A stretch of 64,000 bases of DNA from the NCBI GenBank assembly GCA_039819665.1, contig JBCBRM010000019.1, positions 1 to 64,000 of the forward strand. Direction: 5' to 3'. A program made the position numbers and the translations under genes. Positions within the stretch are counted from its first letter, which is position 1, and every line of letters begins with the position of its first letter. Positions 27,336 to 35,033 of this stretch are shown one piece after another. The notes below the pieces were generated by a model that saw nothing but the letters and a program-made list of their open reading frames with translations, was not told the DNA's origin and did no database searches. This DNA is from JAWPMV01 sp039819665 (GTDB lineage Bacteria > Bacteroidota > Bacteroidia > J057).

Positions 27336-27506
27336 CTACTTTTCCATTTGCCCCTGCATTAGAAAAACGGGATCATCATCGTCGAGACTTTGCTCGTCGG
27401 TGTAATTTTCTTCATGCTTTCGATATTCATTAATAACCCCCAGGACAGTAGCTAAGAAAAAGGTAGACCAAAATAGAACAATTACTACATCTAAAACTGA
27501 GTTCAT
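27336..27506 (-). CDS. Small single-span membrane protein (56 residues)
   Basis: A 171-bp ORF begins with ATG at 27504-27506 and ends with TAG. The product has one hydrophobic helix near the N-terminus (VLDVVIVLFWSTFFLATVLG) and a polar tail ending in an acidic DDDD stretch and QGQMEK. The composition, with a helix first and a charged tail after, makes it a believable small membrane protein rather than a random frame, but no family is recognised and it has no partner gene. It is convergent with the parA operon. Confidence 0.5.
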   Translation of the reverse strand: MNSVLDVVIVLFWSTFFLATVLGVINEYRKHEENYTDEQSLDDDDPVFLMQGQMEK

Positions 27507-27959
27507 TAAGCTTTGATTTTAAAATTCCCTATTGAATATTGTACAAGACTTGAATAATCTTTTAAAGACAACAATCAGGCCATATCGGGTGTGATTTATC
27601 GGTTTCATATAAATTTATTTTTAGCTACATATTTGTCCGAAAAATCGAAGTATATACTTGGAAAATAAAATTTGTAGCTATGGACAATTTAGCCCACCGA
27701 TAGTAGAAAGTCGTAGTTTTTGATCATCGTTTCTTGCTTTATTACTATTTAGACGTAAAGCATTGGTACGAAGTCACGGAATTTAAAAGTAAGGGCCAAT
27801 AAGGGAGGGAATGTGCTCATTGAGCTACAAAGGTGGGTAAAATATTTCGAACTTTCGATTTAATATTTTGATGTTTTTAACATCAGCTGGGGACGTGTTC
27901 TGGTGTTCTTGTATTTATGTGTTCTGGAATAGTATAACTTGAACACCAGAACACGTATT
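27507..27959. other. AT-rich intergenic region
   Basis: This stretch holds no ORF longer than about 10 codons with a sensible start. Its right end carries the GTGTT-type hairpin at 27893-27956. Confidence 0.5.
27893..27956. repeat. Intergenic GTGTT-type hairpin element, perfect 16-bp arms
   Basis: ACGTGTTCTGGTGTTC at 27893-27908 is exactly inverted at 27941-27956, with a 32-nt loop. It lies 3 bp beyond the stop of the transglycosylase gene, in a convergent gap, so it could terminate it; there is no strong T run. Confidence 0.7.
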
Positions 27960-28685
27960 CTACTCAGCGTATTTCTCAATCATATAGGCTGTCGGATGAA
28001 GTCTTTTCAAATGCTTGTCGATGTCAGAAACATTGACTCTGCCATCCTTGTCTTCGTCCAGGCCGGAATTTTGAGTATAGGCTCTGGAGGGTTTTGCATA
28101 CAGGGTGTAGCAATAGTCCTGCTTTCTGGCCCTGGGATATAATATGGAAAGGTAGAGATCAGTTAGGCTATCGTATTCTCCATAACGTTCCCGGTTTCTC
28201 TGGAGGTAGATAAATACATACTCCATTTGTTGAATAGGGGTCATGTGCTTCAGGCGATCCACTGAGATGCCCATATCAGATGCCGTTGCTGGCATAAACT
28301 GAATTAGGCCTACTGCCCCACTCCCTTTAAAGTTTGCGACTCCTGCGTCAAAGCGAGACTCGGCATACATGACTGTCATCAGCCATTCTGCGGGTACTTC
28401 TAACATACCAGCAATTTCTTCTACTCTGCGCGTGAAGCTACGGGTGTCATCTATGTACATGCCCGCTTTCTCTGTCAGATACAATTCATTTGAGGTAGCA
28501 CCTATTATATCAGTCTGGATACTACTTCCATCATTCCACATTTTGTGTGTGAGGTAATTGCTTCCCAATACCAAAAGGATGATCCAAAGATATTTGCTGT
28601 TTCTACCGGAAAGGAAAGAAGGTAAAGATAATACAAGGTAACGCCTCTGCCCTCTCATAGCGGGCTTTTGTCCATAAGTACTCAT
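27960..28685 (-). CDS. Membrane-anchored lytic transglycosylase (SLT domain)
   Basis: The 241-residue protein has one membrane segment (about 33-46) and an SLT lysozyme-like domain (PF01464) starting at about 85. The catalytic Glu is E109 in AESRFDAG, followed by the conserved GLIQFMPATA. Near the C-terminus a calcium-loop-like DEDKDGRVNVSD (about 205-216) resembles a half EF-hand or dockerin loop. It should cleave the MurNAc-GlcNAc bond of peptidoglycan in the periplasm. It has its own promoter at 28737-28769 and is divergent from the universal stress protein gene. Confidence 0.85.
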   Translation of the reverse strand: MSTYGQKPAMRGQRRYLVLSLPSFLSGRNSKYLWIILLVLGSNYLTHKMWNDGSSIQTDIIGATSNELYLTEKAGMYIDDTRSFTRRVEEIAGMLEVPAEWLMTVMYAESRFDAGVANFKGSGAVGLIQFMPATASDMGISVDRLKHMTPIQQMEYVFIYLQRNRERYGEYDSLTDLYLSILYPRARKQDYCYTLYAKPSRAYTQNSGLDEDKDGRVNVSDIDKHLKRLHPTAYMIEKYAE

Positions 28686-29024
28686 GCCATCAAAGATTGA
28701 AGGTCCAATTCATGCGAATAAAAATAATGCTTAGCACAAATATACTAATAAATTTAGTATTAATGCAAACAAAATTATCAAACAGGATGCCAAGAATAAA
28801 TGTTCGGATATAATATTCTAGTTATCAGGTGCTTGTGGGGCATTTTGTTTTACATTTAAAATTAGCAAATAAAATGATTTTGCTAAAAAACGTGGAATGT
28901 AAATACAAATCTGTATAATTATGGATAGGCAAAAGTTCGTTTTTATATAGTTCTTTGACTATTCATCCTCATATTTATTTTGTAGATTCGTACATCTGTA
29001 TAAGATCTTCGATCTACCTACCAA
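28686..29024. other. Divergent intergenic region
   Basis: The 339 bp hold the transglycosylase promoter with its internal dyad on the left side. No clear promoter is visible for the stress protein on the right, and I see no ORF. Confidence 0.5.
28737..28769 (-). promoter_or_regulatory. Bacteroidota-type promoter of the transglycosylase gene with internal dyad
   Basis: On the minus strand TTTG (28766-28769), a 21-bp spacer and TATATTTG (28737-28744) match the -33/-7 consensus exactly. The spacer contains a perfect 7-bp inverted repeat ATACTAA-TAAAT-TTAGTAT at 28742-28760 that could be an operator. Confidence 0.65.
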
Positions 29025-29858
29025 ATGAAACTACTGATTGCTACGGACTTCTCGGAGGGTTCTGATCAAGCCGGAAGGTATGCTATACAATTGGCGGCTC
29101 AGATAGGAGCGACACTGTCTTTTATACATGCCTATAAATTGGGTCGGGGTAAATCCAAACTTATCCCCGATGATATTCACAATTCTCTGGAAAATGAGGG
29201 CGAGTTTACGGCTCAAAAGTATTTCCTTAAATACCTCAAACATCTTCGAGCAGATTTGAAGGAGGTGGTTTCAATCCATCCGGTCTTGAAAGCAGGAAAA
29301 GCGGAAGATGTCATATCTGAATATGCGGATTATTCAGATGTAGACCTCATCATCATGAGTTCAGGTAATACCCAGAGTTTCAAAAAGAAAATGTTGGGAA
29401 ATACAGCTACGGCCATTCTAAAAAAGGCCCCCTGCCCTATTTTAATTATCCCGCCTGATGCAGAATGGAAACCTATCAATCATTTGGTTTATGGGACCAC
29501 TTTTCAGGAAGAAGATACCCGCGTTCCCTGTAAGGTCGAACAACTGGCTATGGAGGCAGATGCCCATGTTTCCTGCGTCTACGTAAAGACAGAAGATGAT
29601 GTACACGGCAAGATTAAAGGCTCAAAGCTGGAGCGTATCTTTCGCCTACAAGAAGACCCAAGCAGCAAAATCTTCTTCTACACCCTGATTAACAAAAACG
29701 TACTCAATGGTATCAGGGAGTTTTCGAATATGTATAAGGCTGACTTGATCTCCTTGCTCCTGCCCCGTAAAGCAAGCTATAAGCATTGGATCAATGGGTC
29801 ATTAGCGAGAAGTTTGATTTTTAGGACGCAGGTGCCTCTATTGGTGGCGGTTCAGTAG
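29025..29858 (+). CDS. Tandem universal stress protein
   Basis: The 277-residue protein has two UspA-like halves (PF00582). The first half (about 1-145) keeps the family start (KLLIATDFSEGSDQAGRYAI) and the later MSSGNTQSFKKKMLGNTATAIL segment, close to the ATP-binding GxxGx(9)G pattern though Gly is partly replaced, then CPILIIPPD. The second half (about 150-277) is diverged. Such proteins act in stress response and dormancy in the cytoplasm, exact action unknown. It ends convergent with the FeS operon, across a GTGTT-type hairpin. Confidence 0.8.
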   Translation: MKLLIATDFSEGSDQAGRYAIQLAAQIGATLSFIHAYKLGRGKSKLIPDDIHNSLENEGEFTAQKYFLKYLKHLRADLKEVVSIHPVLKAGKAEDVISEYADYSDVDLIIMSSGNTQSFKKKMLGNTATAILKKAPCPILIIPPDAEWKPINHLVYGTTFQEEDTRVPCKVEQLAMEADAHVSCVYVKTEDDVHGKIKGSKLERIFRLQEDPSSKIFFYTLINKNVLNGIREFSNMYKADLISLLLPRKASYKHWINGSLARSLIFRTQVPLLVAVQ

Positions 29859-29860
29859 AG

Positions 29861-29942
29861 AAAGTATTGTAGTGTTTTAGTGTTGTAGTTAAAGTGATAT
29901 ACAACAACCGCACTATAACACTACAAAACTATAACACTTCCT
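29861..29942. repeat. Intergenic GTGTT-type hairpin element (imperfect)
   Basis: A left arm near 29862-29890 rich in AGTGTTTTAGTGTTGTAG faces its imperfect complement at about 29903-29940. It lies 3 bp after the stress protein stop and 13 bp before the FeS gene stop, so it may serve as a bidirectional terminator. Confidence 0.5.
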
Positions 29943-29954
29943 CAAGCCTTCGGC

Positions 29955-30734
29955 TTACTCCAAATCCTTCGCAACCATCTCAGCCAAATCCAACACTTCT
30001 ACTTCTTCTTCCTTTTCAAAGTGCTTGACGCCATCTGTCATCATCGTCATGCAGAAAGGACAGCCAGCAGCGATGATCTTGGCTCCGGTTTCGAGGGCTT
30101 CTTCTGCGCGTTCTACATTGATTTCTTTTTTGCCCTTTTCGGCTTCTTTAAACATCTGCGCTCCACCCGCTCCACAGCAAAGGCCTGTTGTACGGCAACG
30201 CTTCATTTCTGCCAGGTCGGCATCAAGGGCTTCGAGCACCTTTCTGGGAGCTTCGTAAATGCCATTTGCACGACCCAGATAGCAAGAGTCATGAAAGGTG
30301 ATCTTCTTTCCTTTGAATGAACCACCGCCTTTGAGGCTAACCTTACCGGCATCGATCAATTCCTGCAGGAAAGTCGAGTGGTGAATAACCTCATATTCTC
30401 CTCCAAGTGCAGGATATTCATTTTTGAGGGTATTGAAACAATGCGGGCAGGCAGTGATGATCTTTTTCACCCCATACATGTTCATCGTTTCAATGTTCTG
30501 TATGGCCTGCATTTGGAACAAGAACTCATTGCCTGAACGTTTGGCCGGATCACCGTTGCAGGTTTCTTCCGGTCCCAAAACGGCATAGTCAACTTCTACG
30601 TGATTGAGGATTTTTACGAAAGCACGAGTTACTCTCTGGTAGCGTGCATCATAAGAACCAGCACAACCTACCCAAAAAAGGTATTCAGGAGTTTTGTCTT
30701 GAGCGGCCATATCGGCCATTACAGGTACTTGCAT
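29955..30734 (-). CDS. Heterodisulfide reductase B-like (Fe-S)-binding protein
   Basis: The 259-residue protein has two cysteine-rich CCG-type domains (PF02754): GCAGSYD at about 19, ACPHCFNTL at about 95, then DSCYLGR at about 150, GLCCGAGGA at about 182 and GCPFCMTMM at about 222. In HdrB and related proteins this motif binds a non-cubane [4Fe-4S] cluster that handles thiol/disulfide or quinone electron transfer. Here it is the second gene of a pair with a membrane FeS protein 37 bp upstream. The physiological electron donor is unknown. Met3 at a later position (MADMAAQDK) is an alternative start. Confidence 0.82.
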   Translation of the reverse strand: MQVPVMADMAAQDKTPEYLFWVGCAGSYDARYQRVTRAFVKILNHVEVDYAVLGPEETCNGDPAKRSGNEFLFQMQAIQNIETMNMYGVKKIITACPHCFNTLKNEYPALGGEYEVIHHSTFLQELIDAGKVSLKGGGSFKGKKITFHDSCYLGRANGIYEAPRKVLEALDADLAEMKRCRTTGLCCGAGGAQMFKEAEKGKKEINVERAEEALETGAKIIAAGCPFCMTMMTDGVKHFEKEEEVEVLDLAEMVAKDLE

Positions 30735-30771
30735 ATCTTTTTAGTCAATAGTCAAATTTAAATCCTACCTC

Positions 30772-32142
30772 TTAGTCCTCATTTGCCCAATTAAACCTGT
30801 CTGCTGCAGGGAAGGCCCATGGAGCTCCATTATTCTCTATATTATTAGACATCGCTGCCCACTCATCTGGCATAGAAGATTCTTCCATGACGAGGTAGCG
30901 GCGAAGCTCTACGATAATGTCTACCGGATTGATCATCACAGGACAAGCTTCTACACAGGCATTGCAGGTAGTACAAGCCCGGAGTTCTTCTTCTGTGATG
31001 TACTTCTCTCCCAAGAGTGTATTTTTTGCTGCCTCTTCCGACCCTTCTACTCCATTGCCTGGAACCATCATACCCGTGTCATCCGGCTTCAATTTGAATT
31101 GCTGAATTTCCTGCATGCGGTCTCTTGTATCCATCATGACTTTACGGGGAGAAAGTTTCTTCCCAGTAATATTAGCCGGACAAACAGAAGTACATCTTCC
31201 ACACTCGGTACAGGTATAGGCATCCAATAAACTTTTCCAACTCAAGTCCGTTACATCCTTGGCTCCAAAACGATTGGGCGCGTTGGGATCTTCGGCTGGT
31301 TGGTAGCTGGGATCAAATATGGCTTTAATTTCTTCTTGTATGTTTTTGGGGGAAGTTAATTCTCCAGCTGGCTCCAATCTCGCAAAGTAAGTATTGGGGA
31401 AAGCCAGCATGATGTGGAAGTGCTTGGAAATGGGCAGGTAGTTGAGGAAGGTAAATACCACAAGGATATGGCCCCACCATCCGATTCTTTCAATGAGATT
31501 GAGGCTGGCCTCACTCATTCCCCCAAACAAAGCAGGTCCTAATATGCTACTGATCGTAAAGCCAAAGGAACCTGTTTCTCCTTCTAATCCTACTGCATGT
31601 GTTTTTGCTATGTTATACAATGCTTCATCTCCTCCATTCATCATAAAAATGAAGATGATCAGCAAAATCTCCAGATACAGAATAATATTACCATCCAGTT
31701 TCGGCCAACCACTCATTTCATCCATTTGAAAGCGGGGTACTTTGAGGAGATTCCTTCTTGCCAAAAATGCGAGAGTTGCTACAAATGCGAGAACAGAGAG
31801 AATTTCAATAAAACTGATGGTAAACGTATAAAAACCACCCAATAGAGGCCTGAATATCCTGTGGCTACCACTGATCCCGTCTACAATGATTTCAACCAAC
31901 TCTATCTGTGTAATGATAAAGGCTACGTAGATAGCGAGGTGAAGAATGGCAGGAATGGGTCTTTTGAACATCTTTTGCTGCCCAAACGCAACCAATATCA
32001 TATTCTTCCAGCGTTCGCTGGGGCGGTCGCTGCGATCCTCAGGCCTGCCGAGTTTGACATTGTTGATGATTGATTTAAGCTGGTATCCAAAAAAGCCGAA
32101 GCCGGCGATCAGAAGTAGTAGAAAAAGGATGCTTTGTATCAT
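30772..32142 (-). CDS. Membrane-bound 4Fe-4S dicluster protein (HdrE/NarI-like + HdrD-like N-module)
   Basis: The 456-residue protein has about five to six N-terminal membrane segments of the NarI/HdrE cytochrome-like type (about 1-250) and then a double 4Fe-4S ferredoxin region: CTECGRCTSVCP at about 316 and CTTCNACVEACP at about 390. The His residues in the membrane part may bind haem b, but I cannot assign ligands. With the downstream CCG protein it would form a quinone-linked membrane electron-transfer complex, a common gene pair in Bacteroidota. Its 5' flank holds a GTGTT element and then the tRNA promoter. Confidence 0.82.
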   Translation of the reverse strand: MIQSILFLLLLIAGFGFFGYQLKSIINNVKLGRPEDRSDRPSERWKNMILVAFGQQKMFKRPIPAILHLAIYVAFIITQIELVEIIVDGISGSHRIFRPLLGGFYTFTISFIEILSVLAFVATLAFLARRNLLKVPRFQMDEMSGWPKLDGNIILYLEILLIIFIFMMNGGDEALYNIAKTHAVGLEGETGSFGFTISSILGPALFGGMSEASLNLIERIGWWGHILVVFTFLNYLPISKHFHIMLAFPNTYFARLEPAGELTSPKNIQEEIKAIFDPSYQPAEDPNAPNRFGAKDVTDLSWKSLLDAYTCTECGRCTSVCPANITGKKLSPRKVMMDTRDRMQEIQQFKLKPDDTGMMVPGNGVEGSEEAAKNTLLGEKYITEEELRACTTCNACVEACPVMINPVDIIVELRRYLVMEESSMPDEWAAMSNNIENNGAPWAFPAADRFNWANED

Positions 32143-32393
32143 GGGTCGAGATATATTCCTTCAAAATAGAGGCGATATTCTGCTTTTGCAAGAATAAAGC
32201 GGCTAATCCATTACAATAAATGGTATGCAAGCATAACAAATCAAAACTAAGGCTTGTTTGAAGGGGCTCAAATAAACGGGTTTAATTTATAGCTACGTGT
32301 TGGGGTGTCGACGCGTAAGTGTGTTGGAGTTGAATGGAATATTAACGCCAATACACCAACACGTCAATACGTTTCAAATTTTCTCCACTTTTA
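32143..32393. other. Divergent intergenic region before tRNA-Phe
   Basis: The region contains no ORF. Its only structure is the GTGTT-type element at 32295-32370; the tRNA promoter follows it. Confidence 0.5.
32295..32370. repeat. Intergenic GTGTT-type hairpin element (imperfect)
   Basis: The left arm ACGTGTTGGGGTGT at 32295-32308 pairs with ATACACCAACACGT at 32351-32364 with one bulge. Unlike the other members it lies upstream of genes on both sides, so it is not placed as a terminator. Confidence 0.5.
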
Positions 32394-32426
32394 TTTGGAA
32401 TAAAACATCCAATTATGCTACATTTG
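32394..32426 (+). promoter_or_regulatory. Bacteroidota-type promoter of tRNA-Phe
   Basis: TTTG at 32394-32397, a 21-bp spacer and TACATTTG at 32419-32426 match the -33/-7 consensus exactly. The predicted start lies about 20 nt before the tRNA. Confidence 0.75.
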
Positions 32427-32449
32427 CAGCACTCTAAACTAGAGCGGTC

Positions 32450-32522
32450 GGTGCGGTAGCTCAGTTGGTAGAGCACAGGACTGAAAATCCTGGTGTCGCC
32501 AGTTCGATTCTGGCCCGCACCA
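32450..32522 (+). tRNA. tRNA-Phe (anticodon GAA)
   Basis: The 73-nt cloverleaf is complete: acceptor GGTGCGG / CCGCACC, D arm GCTC-AGTTGGTA-GAGC, anticodon stem CAGGA / TCCTG with loop CTGAAAA (anticodon GAA), and T arm GCCAG-TTCGATT-CTGGC. The discriminator base is A and CCA is not encoded. A strong terminator follows. Confidence 0.97.
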
Positions 32523-32528
32523 CAAAGC

Positions 32529-32567
32529 GAAAACCCTGTAAGCTTAGCTTTCAGGGTTTTTTGTTTT
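32529..32567 (+). terminator. Rho-independent terminator of tRNA-Phe
   Basis: AAACCCTG and CAGGGTTT form an 8-bp stem continued by AAGC/GCTT, with a T-rich tail, starting 7 bp after the tRNA. Confidence 0.85.
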
Positions 32568-32620
32568 TAGGAGCATTTTATACATAAACTTCAAGTATGA
32601 AATTCCTCTCATAAATTCCC

Positions 32621-32959
32621 CTAGCCCCTGATAAAATGGGCCTTCCGAATCATATCATCTTCCACCTCATAGATTGCCACAAATAACATTTCCTCGATAC
32701 CTTTTCGGCCTCGAACTGTTTCGTAGTCAATCACCCGATTTCCGATGACAATTCTTTGCATGACTTCTGTATGGAGATTGGGAGAATGCTCAAATACATC
32801 GTCATAAATTTCTCGCACTTTTTCTCTGCCGGTAGCAAATGCTTGGGTTTCGGAGAAAGTATATAGCTCTACCTGCGGATGGTGACAATCGACAAAGGCA
32901 TCTATGTCTCGCTGATTATAGGCTTCTACTTGTTGCTGGATAATATGTTCTGGATTCAT
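32621..32959 (-). CDS. SnoaL/NTF2-like protein
   Basis: The product has the NTF2-like cone-fold pattern of the SnoaL-like family: NPEHIIQQQVEAYNQRDIDAFVDCHHPQVE at the start, FATGREKVREIYDDVF in the middle and a conserved final strand pair. I place the start at the ATG for MNPEHII (112 residues), where family members usually begin; an ATG 36 bp upstream would add 12 residues. The fold is used for small-molecule isomerases, hydrolases and for stress proteins, so no reaction is assigned. It stands alone between the tRNA terminator and a hairpin terminator. Confidence 0.75.
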   Translation of the reverse strand: MNPEHIIQQQVEAYNQRDIDAFVDCHHPQVELYTFSETQAFATGREKVREIYDDVFEHSPNLHTEVMQRIVIGNRVIDYETVRGRKGIEEMLFVAIYEVEDDMIRKAHFIRG

Positions 32960-33015
32960 TTTATTAAGGTGAGGCGGTTCTTGAGTTCCATTCAAACTTT
33001 AATCTAATTAGCACG

Positions 33016-33063
33016 CCCAAAAAATGAAAGCCTCTTTAGATTTCTAAAGAGGCTTTCATTTCT
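33016..33063 (-). terminator. Strong hairpin terminator of the TonB-domain gene
   Basis: A 16-bp-plus stem (AAATGAAAGCCTCTTTAG and its complement) with a 3-nt loop is followed on the minus strand by a T run. The stem is symmetrical with T/A tails on both sides and may work both ways. Confidence 0.85.
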
Positions 33064-33082
33064 GGTAAATTTTTTCTGTGTC

Positions 33083-33934
33083 TTAACAACCCTGCATTCC
33101 AAAGAAAAATACCAACTCCTGCTCAACAGCTTCGCCTTGTGCATTCTTGGCGGGTTCCCATTTGCCGGGCAGGTTTTCCATCAGCTCCTGCATTCTTTCA
33201 TCCACAGCAGGATAGCCAGAACTGGAATCCAGTTTCACATTCGCTACCTCTCCTTCTTTTGTAATGGTAAACCAGAGTCTCCCGGGTTTTAGCTGATTTT
33301 TTTCCACTCCCGCTTTTGCTGATATACTTTCAGTTTTGAGATATTGAATCAAGGCATCCATACCGTCGATGTATTGGGCTTCTTGTTCGGGAACGACGGT
33401 CATATGGTAGCTGATGTAGTTGAGTTGTGTTTGATCATTAAAGCCTGTAGGGATTTCGTTGTTGGCTTCGACTACGATGTTTTGAGAATATTCGGTCGAT
33501 TGCATCAGCTTGATTTGGGCTTCACTTAAAAGCGCATTTCCCCCAAATTGACTGATCTTTTCTTTTTCAAAGATGGAAACCTTTACATCCTGGTAATGAA
33601 CATTGGGACCCGTTGTTTTCTCGGGAAGGATTTCTCGAATGGAGCTGGCTGCGTGTAGGTTCTCTTTTGTGATGGTTGCGATGAAACGTGTATCAATATT
33701 GTAGACGAAATCATCCTCGATGGGATTGATCACACTCCCTACCAAATCATTGACAAAGAAGGCGGATCCTTCGTCCAGGGCAGGGGGGGTAGGGGCTTTT
33801 GTTTTTTCGCCCCAATTCATAAAACCAAAAGCAGTGAGGCTGAAACAAATAAGGGCAGAGCAAATGATAAAAATGATCTTTTTCATATCAGGTTTTTTAG
33901 GTGATCGACTTTTATCAAATGTAGTCTGTTCCAT
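33083..33934 (-). CDS. TonB C-terminal-domain membrane protein
   Basis: From the ATG at 33934 the product is 283 residues: a short cytoplasmic part, one membrane segment (IIFIICSALICFSLTAFGF) and a periplasmic region ending in a TonB_C-like domain (PF03544; KPGRLWFTITKEGEVANVKLDSSSGYPAVDERMQELMENLPGKW patterns, broken here by residue limits only in description). I chose this start because a perfect -7 box (TACCTTTG) lies at 33972-33979, inside the longer frame that would begin at 34012. Such proteins couple inner-membrane energy to outer-membrane partners or act as stray TonB-domain sensors. It follows the CHAT/STAND operon but has its own promoter. Confidence 0.72.
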   Translation of the reverse strand: MEQTTFDKSRSPKKPDMKKIIFIICSALICFSLTAFGFMNWGEKTKAPTPPALDEGSAFFVNDLVGSVINPIEDDFVYNIDTRFIATITKENLHAASSIREILPEKTTGPNVHYQDVKVSIFEKEKISQFGGNALLSEAQIKLMQSTEYSQNIVVEANNEIPTGFNDQTQLNYISYHMTVVPEQEAQYIDGMDALIQYLKTESISAKAGVEKNQLKPGRLWFTITKEGEVANVKLDSSSGYPAVDERMQELMENLPGKWEPAKNAQGEAVEQELVFFFGMQGC

Positions 33935-33971
33935 TTCTAGAAAATATAAATCAATGTAAAATGATGTAAAC

Positions 33972-33979
33972 CAAAGGTA
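33972..33979 (-). promoter_or_regulatory. -7 box (TACCTTTG) of the TonB-domain gene
   Basis: An exact TAnnTTTG match on the minus strand, 37 bp before the ATG at 33934. It lies inside the upstream extension of the frame and so supports the shorter start. Confidence 0.55.
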
Positions 33980-34008
33980 AAATAATGAATAATGCGCAGG
34001 TTTTACCT

Positions 34009-35025
34009 TCAATTTCTAATGGAAAAGTTGAGAACGGTTCTTCTATCGTCATTTGGATTTCCATTCAAGGGCTCTGATTCACCCTTACTATAAATGTTCA
34101 GTTCAGTATTCTTATCATCCTTGAGGCTCTCTAAAAGAACTCTGGCTACTTGTGCAGCCCTTTCTAAACTCACTCCTCCATTTACACTATAATCTCCTGC
34201 ACTATTTGTATGAACTTCCAGGTCAACTTCATAGTAGTTGCTAGAGTCATTCTTCACAACATCCATGATATTTTTGAAATATTCTTTTTGTTCGGGATTG
34301 AGTATAGGGTTTGTTTTACTAAAGATGTGGGAGATCAACTGAAGTTCTTTTTTTGCTGTCCATCCCCATTTATAACGAATCCCCTCTGTATTCAAATTTT
34401 CCAAGCTTGCTTCCAAACGGCCTTTTAGCCTTTGTAGTTTGGGAATATTCCTTGCAGAGGTGGAAAGTACTTTCTCTGGTCCAAGGGCAACCTCAAGTGC
34501 TTCTTCAACAAGCGAATCCTTTTTTGTTATTTCATTTTTCAACTCTTTTTCTGTGTTTTCTTTCTCCTTTTCAAGTTCTATTTTCTCCTTTACGGCTTTG
34601 TCTCGAGCATCAATGGCATCTTTTATTCTGGGAAAAAGGGTTATTGAGCCGTAGGCTATGAGACCGGTTAATACTACTCCTAATAGAACATTGAATCTTC
34701 TGGCCGTTTGTCTCTGTTTCTCTCGCAAAGCAATTTCATCCTTCAGTCGTTTTTTCTCCGCCTCTTCGGCTTCCTGTACAGCTTCCTCACTTTTTTCCAG
34801 ATAAGCCACCATTTTGGGCTCTGGTTGAATGTCTTTGATGTAGGAGGAAAGAAAGATGAGTTCTTCCCGATTTAAGAGTCGACTTTTTCCTTCTTCCGAC
34901 AAACTTGTATGGAGTTCGTAGCTATCCTTGAGCATGCGGGCAGCTTTCCGTATCGCCTTTTCATCCGCAGAAAGACGAGCATATACTTGTTTACCAATCA
35001 GGTCATGTGATAATTCTATCCGCAT
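34009..35025 (-). CDS. C-terminal half of split nSTAND ATPase: TM, coiled coil and OmpA-like domain
   Basis: The 338-residue ORF begins MRIELSHDLIG, which corresponds to the internal YELAHDTL of the intact paralogue at 51875; the following ~90 residues also align with it (helical region, then a membrane segment at about 112-132). So this is the second part of an ATPase, not an independent protein by origin. After the membrane span come a charged coiled coil (about 135-180) and an OmpA-like peptidoglycan-binding domain (about 265-338; EVHTNSAGDYSVNGGVSLERAAQVARVLL pattern and NDDRRTVLNF). The OmpA part should lie in the periplasm. The ATG is 8 bp after the stop of the first half, so separate translation by coupling is possible. 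Confidence 0.78.
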   Translation of the reverse strand: MRIELSHDLIGKQVYARLSADEKAIRKAARMLKDSYELHTSLSEEGKSRLLNREELIFLSSYIKDIQPEPKMVAYLEKSEEAVQEAEEAEKKRLKDEIALREKQRQTARRFNVLLGVVLTGLIAYGSITLFPRIKDAIDARDKAVKEKIELEKEKENTEKELKNEITKKDSLVEEALEVALGPEKVLSTSARNIPKLQRLKGRLEASLENLNTEGIRYKWGWTAKKELQLISHIFSKTNPILNPEQKEYFKNIMDVVKNDSSNYYEVDLEVHTNSAGDYSVNGGVSLERAAQVARVLLESLKDDKNTELNIYSKGESEPLNGNPNDDRRTVLNFSIRN

Positions 35026-35033
35026 AGGCTCAT

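Noticed and set aside
27540..27890. Possible small RNA in the long gap before the transglycosylase
   Set aside because: No promoter-terminator pair or conserved fold could be seen; left as unassigned AT-rich sequence.
33935..34012. Longer start for the TonB-domain protein
   Set aside because: It would overlap the OmpA-domain gene and run through an exact -7 promoter box at 33972-33979.
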